Shown here piece after piece: positions 49,927 through 61,410 of a DNA stretch of 64,000 bases. The stretch comes from Rotaria macrura (Eukaryota > Rotifera > Eurotatoria > Philodinida > Philodinidae), in contig OENT01000461.1 of the NCBI GenBank assembly GCA_900239685.1, positions 1 to 64,000 on the forward strand, given 5' to 3'. The position numbers and the translations under genes were made by a program. The notes beneath the pieces are model-generated. The model was not told the origin of the DNA. It did no database searches and saw only the letters and a list, made by a program, of their open reading frames with translations. Numbering within the stretch: position 1 is the stretch's first letter; each line of letters starts with the position of its first letter.

Positions 49927-50472
49927 TATTTCCGTTCGAATTCTTACTACTTGGTAGCAGTGAAAATGACAAAAACTAGTTTGATTAAACCTTGCGTTAC
50001 AATACGTAGCTAATCCTTTTTCTTCTTCAATAAATTACAGAACTAATTAACTGCTTCAAATGCATTCGTTTCAGACATTGTCGTAGATTATTTAATTTAT
50101 GTGTGACCATTCTATGACCATCTAGGATAACCACAAAGTCGGAGCTATCCGATAAGCCCTTTTCAGGAACGAAATCGAGAGCAGGATTTGACTCACTCCT
50201 CACCCACAACTTGAAGCTTTAGGTCCATGGCATTCACAAAAATAAAGGTTTTATTTGGGATCTATGAATCACTAAGATGTAATTTATATATGTACTTATA
50301 ATTAAGTCTAAACCATCTGATGAATCCCTTAACTAAGGTCAAAAGTTGTTTGTGAAGCATTGAGCTTCAAATCTAATACTTAAATATTTCAACTCTTCTA
50401 TTTAAGTATTGTGAGGTTCTACAGTCTTTACTATTTCAATTATTCAGCGAGTTTTGACCTCGTATATAAATG

Positions 50473-50625
50473 GGCGATAATAATCGGCCGAAGCCGAAGC
50501 AGAAGATCGAAGTTTTCTAATGCATTGATTCGTTACAATACTTGTTACCAAGTGTCAAATTTTTAAGAAAAGCGAATCAAGAAAACTTTGGTCTTCTGCT
50601 TCGGCGTCGACCGACTATTATTACT
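50473..50625. repeat. Long foldback (hairpin-forming inverted repeat)
   Basis: The arm at about 50474-50535 pairs with 50566-50625. The best core is gccgaagcagaaga (50493-50506) against its exact complement, extended outward through ataataatcgg and inward through aagttttct and ttgattcg with few mismatches and one short bulge. The loop is about 30 nt. A TATA-like tatataaa (50463-50470) lies just upstream. It could be a hairpin RNA or miRNA-type precursor or a foldback transposon remnant. The stem is longer than a typical animal pre-miRNA. Confidence 0.6.
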
Positions 50626-51029
50626 TATGATTTAAATAGAAGTGTGAGTGATTGGGTTAATATGTTGATGTCAATAGTGGTGTCGCGTAAGATAAGGGAA
50701 AATGAACACAACCACACGCTTATAGTCTCCATCCCTCCGCACTCATCTTTATACTGCAGCTGTTTCGTTTATTTATGGAAGAGTAAACTACATATACCCG
50801 AAAACTGTTACTACTAGGAACTTGTATGATCGATAGCAGTAAGTTATTTCTTTCGAATACTTTTTTGTGCATTTCATATTCCTATTTCTCGCCAGTGTGG
50901 GTGTGCTTGCGAGTTGGTGTTTGGATATGTGATTGTTGGCTTTAAATGGGCAGGAATATGATACTGACAGTAAAACTCAGTAGGGGATAGCATGTTTTCT
51001 TCACTTTTTATTTCGATAACTAAAATAAA

Positions 51030-51104
51030 GTAACTGTAATAGTTTCTTACTTGACAGTTACTACGTAACTAATTCAGTTACTTTTTCAACGTAACTATGT
51101 AACT
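51030..51104. repeat. GTAAC/GTTAC-rich tract, possible hAT remnant
   Basis: At least six copies of gtaac or gttac in both orientations occur in about 75 bp. Such subterminal arrays are familiar from some hAT elements. A CAGTAGGGG-like sequence at 50978 could be a decayed end, but no matching right end was found. Confidence 0.35.
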
Positions 51105-52604
51105 ATTATCGTTGGTTTTCAAAAGTAGCTAAGTACTACTTTAGTAACTCGGACAATAAAGGCAAATATGCCATTAGTACAACCGATACCCATACCCACC
51201 CTCTCACATCAACACCCAAACCAACATATACAATTTCAGGCTCACGCACACGAACATCCAAGACCATTTCATAGATACCTCCAAAATCCAACAGTTGTAT
51301 TGAGTGTGAAAAAATTCATCACATACAATTTTTCATAAATGGCTGTATCAATAGGAAGATTTCACATCTTAGAAGGCACTTGGAAACTGTTATTTTAGCT
51401 TGGCAAAATCGTGAAAAGTGCATAATCTAACTGAAACTTCGTTATCATACAGAATTCATTCAGTGGGGTACCCTTTTTTGAGCACAGCAATTGAAGTACG
51501 TAAGTAGTCAACAAAAGATCGATCGGGTAACTTTTTTACTCACAACGAGAATTTACCAATACTTGGATGAAACATATTTTCGAGTCGAGAAAGAGTCTAC
51601 TGCACTCACTTCCATATACATACCTAAAATTTATCCAGAAGACTTATATTCGTATAGTATTTAAGAATAAAACTACTTTCTAATTTACTTGCTCTATTAG
51701 ACGAACATTCACATGTGTACATGTATATGTGTAAGACTATCACCGGCATGAATCCATAGACATGTTAAGGACATGCTACTAACCCAAAGCCAGTTGCTTC
51801 ACAGATACTATTATGAGTATGTGCCAGATTTTCTTCTTAGTTCGAAGAACTTCAATCAAAAATTTTCGAAACCATGCTTAGTCTTGAACAAATCTACTGG
51901 ATAATGTGCAGACTTGGACATTATCGCAAAGACGATTTGAAAGACATCTCCTTACACAGAAATTTTTCAATTCGACTGTCTGCAATCGTTTTCTATATTC
52001 ACATGGTCGATAAATTATATTGACGGTTTCCTTCTTCAAGTTCGAATCAGAATCATGGCTCATCATACGAATAAGTGTGATTTGACATTTGAATCAGTCA
52101 AAACTGTTCTGAGTAATTTCGAATAGAACATATATTCTCACTAGTAATTGTATGCCAATAAGTATTCAATATTCATGTTGTATGAATGAAGCAAAATAAG
52201 AAACGAAAGCATTTATTATAATCCGTAGTGTTTGAAACACATGGGCACAAGTTCGTGTCATATGAGAAACTAGTTGACCTGTAGTTAATCACATAGTTGA
52301 TGATGCCCTTTTCATTTTGATCATAATGTACATTTTTTTAAATACATAAATGGAAAAGTCACATACAGTCTACAAGAAGTGATCATGAACACTTCTTTTT
52401 CGTTTTGCATAACTTAGGCAAACAACAAATGTTGACTTTAGACCGTTCTATTGATTTAGTCGATTTTACACGGAATTTTATTAAATCAATCAAAAAGAAA
52501 ACATTATAAGCATTTATTATTTACTCAGAGAAAGAAAACGTGTTGAAAAACTGAATAGAATCACAGGAAAATAAAGAATATATATATATATGTATTTGAA
52601 TTGC

Positions 52605-54853
52605 TTAAGGTCGCCATATGGGATTATTTTTGGAGTCCCCGATTGTTGGCTTTTTGCGATTATTTAAAAGTTCAACATTACAATTCATACATAAATAAGA
52701 AAAAAAATTTTTCTGCTCATAGTTTGTTTTCAATATCATACGAGGTTCTTGATGACATCGTGTACATAATCGACCCGTCTCAATTGTACTAGTCATTGGT
52801 CGTACAAATATTTTTGTCATCGTGTTTCTTAGTGTTAACGCTGTTGTACTAGGCCGCATGACTGCATTGTAGGGTTGTGCTTCAATGGTATATGTAGTAA
52901 CAGTACGATGTGGATTGTACGTTGAAAAGACTTGGGACACATTATTTGAATTATGTATTGAAGATGCGACATTCGCTTCATGTCGACTAGCATCATAAAT
53001 AGTTTGCCGATGTAATCTAATGTATCGATAGATGATGTATGTTATTACATAGAAAGATGAAAATAAAATAAATAAACCAGCACAGCATAGTTGAATACTT
53101 TCAAGTATTCGCTTTGCATTCATATTCGTTTGGAAATAGCTTGGCCATGTTATATTAAGTGGCCAACCAGTAACGGTTATAGTCTGTGTTGAACTAGACA
53201 CATAAACAATCGCATAATCACAACTTAGAAAGAAGCATCGAGTAGGATCAACAAGAACCAGAATATCATAAGCAATCAAGCCAATGCATAGGATAATCAT
53301 TATACAACATAATATGACACAAATCAGAACAATCATTGAACGTGGTTTAAATGCTGCAAACATAAAAATGTCCCTTTAATGATTTAGGTTTTCCTTGAAT
53401 CTCGTCATCAAATACTAGTGATGTGAGCCTATGAAACACAGTATAACTGCACTGGCTAAATCAAGGACAGTTTAGAATGATCGATTCAACGGTAAAGATC
53501 TTCGGCATATTTTTAATGCATAATCCAGAAAGTAATTAGCATAGTTCTACGAATATCACAGAGAAATTTTATTCTTAAATAGCCTCTGATGATCCGTCAG
53601 AAGTCAAAATTTCTATCCGGTATACTTCAATCTTTCGATTAGATCTTATGTCAACATAAAGTGGGGTTCTGAAATAAAACAATACTATTACAAGTCATCA
53701 ATTACAACTCCATTCGATAGTTTCTATTATCTACTGATAAATTCAGTCTAATACAATGATTTCCTGTACAAGATAGAGTATATAGCATGTAAGAAGTATT
53801 CATAAGTTCACTACTTATAATTTAAAACTTGCTGCATATGCACAGATTAAATAAAATGAGCCTTTTTAGCACTTTGGGATTCGCTTTTTTTGTTTTCAAT
53901 ATTTCCCTCAACAGTTTTGTATTTGGGTATGATCAATAGTATTTTTCTGAAGTGTAAGCTGACGCTTTAAGAGTCATTTTGGTAAAATGAAAAAACCTAA
54001 AATAAAATATTAACTGATGATCTAACATAAGTGATCATTTTATTTCTATAAAAGTGGACTGTAAAAATATAGCATTATTTCTTAACGATCTATCGGTTTC
54101 ATCTAGTTTTTACAAAGAAAACAGTAGGTTTTTCTTATTGATCTAAAGCGCAAAATTATTGAAAGTATACCTTATGAAATTTTGAATTACATAAAAAAAA
54201 ACAGGATTAATTAATATGAATCACTGATTTACATGCATAACAAAAATTCCTAATTATTTCCTGCAGACGTTTTTCAGTACATGTATTATATAATAATCAA
54301 TAGGTTCCAGTGTAAGACGCTCTAAAACTCTCACATAATGGTTATATACTTCATCGAACATGAGATAAAAAAAACTCTTTCAAAAGATAACATTGATTAT
54401 TTTTTTACAAAAACTATACTTATCTAAGTTTTCCTAAGATGTGGAAGAAGAAATGAAATTAATTATCAACGTTCACACTATCTATTGATGACGCAAACTA
54501 ATCAAGCTTCTAGCTATTTGAAACGACGTTAATTTCTTTAGACAAACATACAATGTGTATTGTTTCTTTTCGTATGCATGTGAACGTTTTTTAAAATTTT
54601 TAATCTTACCGGAAATCAAAACGATAATAGCACAAATCATTAAAGGAATGAAAATAATAAAACCACCAAAGCCTGTTGATCGACGAACATCCACTATTGT
54701 ATGACCAAGTTCCATACCACAGATAATGAATACAAGACATATCAATATTAATCCAATAGTAATTATCCAAACTCGAGGCCATCGTAAATACAAACCATAT
54801 TTATTAAAAGTAATAATTCGTGTTGATGTGCTTGTCTCGAACAACATGGTCAC
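52605..54853 (-). CDS. Tetraspan membrane protein with cytoplasmic CxxC pair
   Basis: Two frames on the minus strand, each with two membrane helices, join into one gene. Exon 1 (54853-54610) ends at a consensus donor G|gtaaga. Exon 2 (53353-52605) begins after tttttatgtttgcag. The phases fit (G|CA) and the joined length is 993 nt, 330 residues plus stop. Helices lie at about residues 28-51, 63-81, 88-112 and 170-192. The loop between helices 3 and 4 has two cysteines (about 121 and 126) and an NIT glycosylation site (about 148), as expected for the outside. The cytoplasmic tail of about 138 residues carries CTRC (278-281) and CMNC (303-306), a possible zinc-binding pair. The layout is MARVEL/MS4A-like, but I cannot name a family. 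Alternatively these are two separate two-helix genes. Confidence 0.6.
53354..54609 (-). other. Proposed intron of the tetraspan gene
   Basis: 1,256 bp with canonical GT and AG ends. No element or reading frame of note lies inside. Confidence 0.5.
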
Positions 54854-56831
54854 TGGTTCGTATTCGGAATACTAATATATGTCTCAACTACCTTCTCCTA
54901 TGTATAGAAAAAAGAATCGTATGATCTTCAAGAGTCACTTTTGTTATTTATAATGAAAAAAAGGCAAAGGAGAATGAAAAACAAAATTATTACATAAATA
55001 CTTGTTTTAATCTATGAAAAAGAACTACAGTACGTATATATTATTCAATGACAGCATTGCCAATAAACATTTCGAAAATAAAACAAAATGCCAATCAATA
55101 CATATTTTTACTAGGTATCACTTCGTTATAGTAACCATCTTAGAAAAAAAGAAGCACAGAAGTCATTCCATCAAATAATTTGTTTTGCTTCACTCGCCAA
55201 CATTTCATTATGAACTCTATGAGATAAAATACGAATTGGAACAATAAATTCACAGAAATAGGAATTTTTAGATTTTAACAACGAAGTCAGAGTTGAACTG
55301 ATTTGATCGTGTGGTTTTGTAGTTTTGGCATTGGGAATACTGATGATACATATTCTCTTTGTAAAAAGTTGATGATACTACAAGATAAAGCAAAACTATA
55401 CTGGCTAATTTCTGCAATCATTCACTTTTCAATAGATTCTTTAATGAAGATAGATCAAAATCATTGTCAGTCATGAGTAATAACATGAAAATTAATCGAG
55501 CTATTATTCACTAGTCGATATAAACGAAAAATATCACGGTAAGACTAGATACAATCTTGACAATGCCGAGTTTTATACTCGTCATTTTAATGGATCATTG
55601 ATCTAAATGAAAACTAAAACATTGTAGTTATTATTGGTGATAGAAAATGTTCATGATTCTTCGATTAGATTAAAGACTATTCAATTCAAAAGAAAGTTCA
55701 TCTGATTTTCAAGAAATATGTACTGTCTTGAAAATCTAATCTTTTATTCTATAAATATTCATTTCTGTCTCGATATTTTGCAATGGTGGAAAAGTAATGA
55801 TATCCATTTGTGAAATAAACGTTCAATTAAAAAATTTTTTGTCTAATTTTAAAATGAAAATTAAAAACAAAATCGACAAGACTAAATTAAGCAGTCAAAC
55901 GGTTAACTGTAATTACTCCTGACAATGCTTTCTCTTAACTTTTTTTTCCTTCTAATCTTGCTCCCACGAATATGTGAGTTCAGTACAAATTCACATATTG
56001 TGTATTGGATCGGATTGTTTCTTCACCAAATGGTTAACCAATTCATTGGTAATAAACACAACTTTATCTAGTGTGTATTTTGTATTTGCTTCGTTCAAAG
56101 TCTAAGATAATGCTATGCCAAATGTTATTAATATCTAACTAGTTAGTTAGACGTATTATTATCGAGTAGAACATTCATTCGGAAAATGTAACTCTTCATT
56201 GTTTTTGAGAATAGTAGAGAGAGGATGTGAACTATTTTTCCAAATTTTCACTTTCAAACAAATCATTTCAAGATAGTTTACGCATTCGATGAATTATGAA
56301 GCCACGTTGCCATCTGCTCTTACTGATGAATCTAATTAAAAACCCAAGCACAGTAAAAGTGCTTGAACACTGCAAGGGACTCATCCAAACAAAAAATATA
56401 TGTTCATATAGAAATATCAGAGTCATAAAACACATAAGTAGCTTAGAAGAAAATAATCTATCACTACTATAATATTACGTTGAAATTTCATTAGTAGTTT
56501 TCATTTCAAAATTTTTGCCTTCATAACGAAAGTAGGATTGATTTATTATTTGCATGAAAAAAATTAAGAAAAAAATCTAATACTGTGGCTCAGTGACCTC
56601 TTTCGACATGCTATACTTGGCACGAAGGATTTCTTCTTTATTTTGACAGGTCGATGAAATTAACTACTGAAATATTTAGCTTCTCTTTTTTTTTTGCATA
56701 AACTTAGTTTTCGTATAGGATTGTATCATTCGTTTGTGTCTATTTATTTTCCTAGTATATATAAAGCGATTGAATTCCTCTTGTTTCGTGTACAGTATGA
56801 ATACATATTTATTGCCAAGAAGTTCGTCATA
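54854..56831. other. Intergenic between divergent tetraspan and golgin genes
   Basis: About 2 kb of AT-rich DNA holding both promoters. It contains a strong small palindrome at 55969-55999 and a 7-bp hairpin (caagcac/gtgcttg) near 56344-56364. No gene was recognised. Confidence 0.5.
55969..55999. other. Near-perfect 12-bp hairpin
   Basis: aatatgtgagtt (55969-55980) and aattcacatatt (55988-55999) pair at 11 of 12 positions around a 7-nt loop. Confidence 0.45.
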
Positions 56832-59800
56832 ATGTTTAAACCTTTAATCAAGAAAGTTCGTGAGAAGAGTAATAATCCAAGTATTTTACCAGAAAATAAT
56901 TTCGATGAAGTCAATGATAACTTAAGTAAAGATAACAAGAACAGTTTTGATGATGAAAATCCTTCACCCGTACACATTCATCGTAAGTCAAATAACAACT
57001 ACTTTTGTCTACACTCCGTGAATCATTTTCTATTTAATCATACTTGAAGGACGGTCCGATTCTCATACAAACCAATCGCAAATAAATAACACGAGACCGT
57101 CTTCGATTTCCAATGAAGTTCGATATACTTATGCAATGTTTACTATATTGATTTTCTTCGTATGTTTTCAGTTCGATATCAAAGAAGAAGTGATCAAATC
57201 CTTATCCGACATATTCTCTGCTCATGTTGAAGGTAGAAATCGAATAACTTCTCATTCGACACATCAATTTTCTTATTCATTAGAACCAATCTCGAACGAT
57301 AATTATGTACGAATACTTCAATCATGGGTAAAACTTGAGATCTTCTGTCTATTAATTAAAATAGAAAGTCAATTTTCTTTGTACTATAGATCAATTCAAA
57401 AGAAGAAATTCTTCATCAAAAGGATGATACTATTCAAACATTGATTCAAGAATCAAGTCATATTCAAAATGAAATGACCATACTGAAAAGTCGATTGACA
57501 AATTTGCAGTACGATTTCTTGAATAAAAATATCTTTGATAAATAAACTGATTTCGTTTAGAAATTTACAAGAGAGAAATAGAACGGACCACTCAGCTAAA
57601 GTAATTCATTTGATTATTTCAGTTATTGAGATTTTTACTTGTATGGGATCTTTAAGGTGCCTTATTTACAAAAACATATTGATACACTGCGTTCAGACAA
57701 TGAAAGCCTTAAGTTGACAATAAAATCTTTACGAACACAATTAATTGATGTTGAATCAGGTCTGTTGATTCGGGCAGACATCCATGAATACGATTATATT
57801 GATTAATTGTTTTTGTTTTAGAAAGAGATGATTTACTCATAAACTCGACTGATGCTTCCAATTTGAAAGTTACTGATGATCTACAAAAACAACTTGATAA
57901 ACAAAAACTCGAAAATGAACGACAAAACATTGAAATTCAAAATTTAAGACAAGCTCTTAATGAACGCGATGCAATTATTGAACAACAAGATAGGCGTTTA
58001 TTAGTAGATCGTGAAACACAGGCAATACAAACCGTTAGTGTTGTTTGTTACTGTTATTGATTTTCCTACTATTAATTCTTTTCCATGATCATCATTTTCA
58101 AAGGATGACGATAAATCATTTGTTCAAGTACTTGCTGAACCAGATGTCGATACAATTAGTAAATTACAAGCCGAATTAGATGATAAAAATCGAGTAAGAC
58201 ATTGTCTTTAAGTCAAATATATACTACAATGTCGAAGACAAAAAAAAGAGATGAATTTAATCGATAACAACTAAATTAAAGGGTAGAATATTTCTATTTC
58301 AATCTATAGAACGTGACAAACATTTCAGTAATACTTTTCGTATGTGTCACCGTTTCCTATGGATATTGTTGATAGACGAGCAAAGACATGATATTCAATA
58401 TGTTGCTAAATTATCTTTTTATTATATTTATCAAGGATTAAGTTGAAGAATGAAGAATAAATGTGTTCAAAAATTTTTCATGTAAATATATATATATATA
58501 TATATGTATATACAGAATCATATAAATTGTTCTTCTAATTCGAAGTGTTAGTTTTACATTTTGATTTTCGTAAAAATTATACTAATAGCTTATTTCTTTT
58601 TGCGTACAGAATAAAAGTGCACCAGCTGAGAGCTATAGTTGCTAATGCGATAGTTTGATATGTTTCCCTTGTCAATTGTTTTCCACAGATTCGAAAATAG
58701 AAAGAGAATCCAAATAATGATTTGAAAAGAGGATATGATGCATAGCAACAATAAAAAATATTGTATTCCGTCAACATGACAAGTTTGTAAAGAAGATTCA
58801 TTTTTAATATAAGACATGCTCATATGTTGCCCGATTCTTTGCAACTAGAATACGAAGAATGTTAAAAAATGACTTGTACAGAATGTTTAACGGAATAACT
58901 GTTGTTCATATTCAGTAAAGATGGACTGGTTGATAATTCGAAGACATATGATTTAGTAGGAAACTCATTCTTTTTCATCATTTCGAGTGATGATGAAAAC
59001 ATTTATGCATGTATTTTCAAGATATTAAAAATTGTATCATTTATGTTTTGGTAACTTCATCATTCATCGTAGGCCTTATTAGAAACAATAATTACTAATT
59101 AAGTTCTCTTTTGAATTTATGTTAACAAAAAAAAAAGCATCCGACAATATATATTTTAAAGATATTTTGTTTGTCTCTGTATGTATTTTAAATGTCGTTT
59201 CATATACACAACTAGATAGAGTATAGTGAAGAGATTAATTGTATAGACGTCTTTACAGGTTACCTGAAGTCATATTCAAGATTTCATTCACCAATCTTGA
59301 ATTTACTTGTAGTTTTCTTAATTCTTATTGAGTAGTTACATAGAGTTCGAGATGAATGAGATGAGAACTGTTTTCTTTGTTGAATATAAAGAACGACATT
59401 CTGCGTAGAAGTAATGTGAAAGATCTTTAGCCTAATGGCTGAGCGCAATCATCTGTCGTAAGTTAATTTCCAATGATTGTGCACTAGAAACTTTGTTTGT
59501 ATTTAATCGAATCAAGAAAAATGCAACGTTTTTTAATATGAATTACTGTAAGCAAGTACAATCGTGTTCGTGTTTCAAAACTAATTCATTGAAGTGTTCT
59601 AATTTACGATATTCATGCAATAATAGTGAATTGATCCTATTCAATATCTTCTTAACTAAAAGAATATTTCAACGAGTAAAATTTCTTCACAGTTTAAAGG
59701 CACATAACTATAGTTTTCATCTATTACGAAAATACAACACACGATCAATGGATGACTTCATAATTTAGACAATCAAAAATCTACAACAACGCTATAATGA

Positions 59801-61410
59801 TCTTCGCAAAACACTGCAACGTGAATTTCATGCATCTATACCCAAAGATCTTAATCAAATCGGATCATCGAAACAGAACAGTGCTACTCCATCGCCATCA
59901 ACAAATCTTCCCTTGATACATTATGATTCTGCAGCAACATCACAGAGTGATGTTGATGTAGCTAAACGGGCATCAACAGCACGACAAATGACTGCAATAC
60001 GAAAAAATGTTACATTTACAACAACACCAGCAACTATAACATCAGCTGAATCAGCAATATTGCCACATACCTCACTCGAATCGTCTTCTTTAAAATCACA
60101 GCAAAATGGACATCGTTCATCTACCGATGGACCAACAGCGTTAAATGGTACAAACTTTAAGTATCTTAAGCACGTCCTACTCAAATTTATGACATCAACT
60201 GAAGATGAAGTGAGTTGAAAAATAGACTAAAACCGAACACTCGGAACGTGTTAACCATCATCCCTGCTCAAAACATAGTGAGCATCTTTTTTGTGTTTTT
60301 TCATTGCAACAGACTTTCATATGCCGCCTCATGCATATGATAATGACAGATCATATTGTGTCCTTTAGATTTTATACCGATGGGATATCTCTAGTAATTT
60401 TTAGCCAGACGCTTGTTATTGATTGTTACAGACCTTACATGAGTCATGTTGTCAAAAAATGAAGTTGTTTCGTTTCTCTGTCAAGTTTTGATTTATCTCC
60501 GAATAAGAGCAAGAAACAAATACGAATTTTAAGATAGACAACCAAATGTAAGCGGTGATGTTTCTTTCACAATCTAGTTTCTGAAGTTTTTAATACGTTT
60601 GTAGTTATGATAGTGTAAGATCATGAAAGTTTCTCAGGTACTGCTGATTTCTAGAGATCTATGCAATGATATGCTGAATAGAATGGAGAAGGATATGCAC
60701 CGAAATTCGTCAGAGTTGTTCTGCAAATTTTTATGGGACGACCTTCAAGTTGTTGAAAAACTCTATGCGTTTTGTATATGTCTATATCCCGAACGTGTAT
60801 TGCATGATTTCTGCTTTAGTTTTTCAAAGATTTGTAAGTTATGTTTACTTTAGACTGCAGTTAACAATGTTTCATTCTATACATCTTCAATTAGATTTCT
60901 TTTGTTCGAATCGGATTCGAACTCATTTATTTGGGTCGGAGTAACAACTGTCATTCGTGAATAATTAATTAATATAAGACGTATGTTCTAACCAAGAGGA
61001 GTTCAGGCAGTTTCAACTGACAGACTTCTTGTTAAGCTCGATTTGTATCAGCACGAATACAAAACTAGAATCATATTGGTAATTAACATACTCGAATGTC
61101 GATACCAATATGTTTTGCAATCGTACTAGAAAATAAAAATCTTTCTGAAATCACTGCCGTAACGAAGAACGGAGTGGTATTGTGAAATGCAGTTATCGGC
61201 TTTCGTCTTGAATTTCGCAAAATAGATACATATTCTTTATCGTATTTCATATTTTTATTTAAGGCTATTCATCTTATTCGTGCCGTATCTACATTACTCA
61301 ATTTTTCCGCAGATGAAGAACGTCTTCTTCGTGAAACACTTGATTATAAAATGTCTTGGTTTGGAAAAGTTTCGCGTCATAAACCGTTATCAGCCAATTC
61401 CACTTCTTAA
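56832..61410 (+). CDS. GOLGA1: Golgin-97 (GRIP-domain golgin)
   Basis: Golgin-97 is a trans-Golgi tether recruited by Arl1 through its GRIP domain. Ten exons join in frame: 56832-56982, 57050-57117, 57172-57327, 57390-57508, 57561-57600, 57657-57759, 57822-58033, 58104-58193, 59769-60209 and 61264-61410. They encode about 508 residues; human golgin-97 has 767. The start [11 protein letters not shown] fits the family. Exons 3-8 are coiled-coil-like, rich in Gln, Glu, Lys and Leu. Exon 9 has [17 protein letters not shown], matching the segment before GRIP in the vertebrate protein, then a Ser/Thr-rich linker. The GRIP domain spans the last intron: [12 protein letters not shown] (with the Tyr that binds Arl1), then [19 protein letters not shown] and LDYKMSWFG. 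Introns 58194-59768 and 60210-61263 are long and hold nothing recognised. AATAAA at 61459-61464 is a likely poly(A) signal. Confidence 0.92.
58487..58505. repeat. (TA)n microsatellite in a golgin-97 intron
   Basis: A run of about 19 bp of alternating T and A, followed by tgtatata. Confidence 0.9.

Larger units (their letters stand above)
49927..52604. other. Gene-poor interval rich in repeat remnants
   Basis: No gene was recognised over about 2.7 kb. It contains a foldback at 50473-50625, a GTAAC/GTTAC-rich tract at 51030-51104, two GT/CA-rich stretches (about 50890-50945 and 51185-51260) that look loosely complementary, and a (TA)n run at 52579-52592. The pattern suggests decayed transposons. 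Confidence 0.45.

Noticed and set aside
52375-52398. 8-bp hairpin aagaagtg/cacttctt
   Set aside because: Stems this short arise often by chance in tens of kilobases of AT-rich DNA.
60623-60853. 76-codon frame inside the last golgin-97 intron
   Set aside because: Not coiled-coil-like, not needed to join the GRIP domain, and no matching splice sites in phase were found.
60890-60960. tRNA-like B box (GTTCGAATCC) on the minus strand
   Set aside because: The bases around it do not form a T-arm or acceptor stem, and no A box lies at the right distance.
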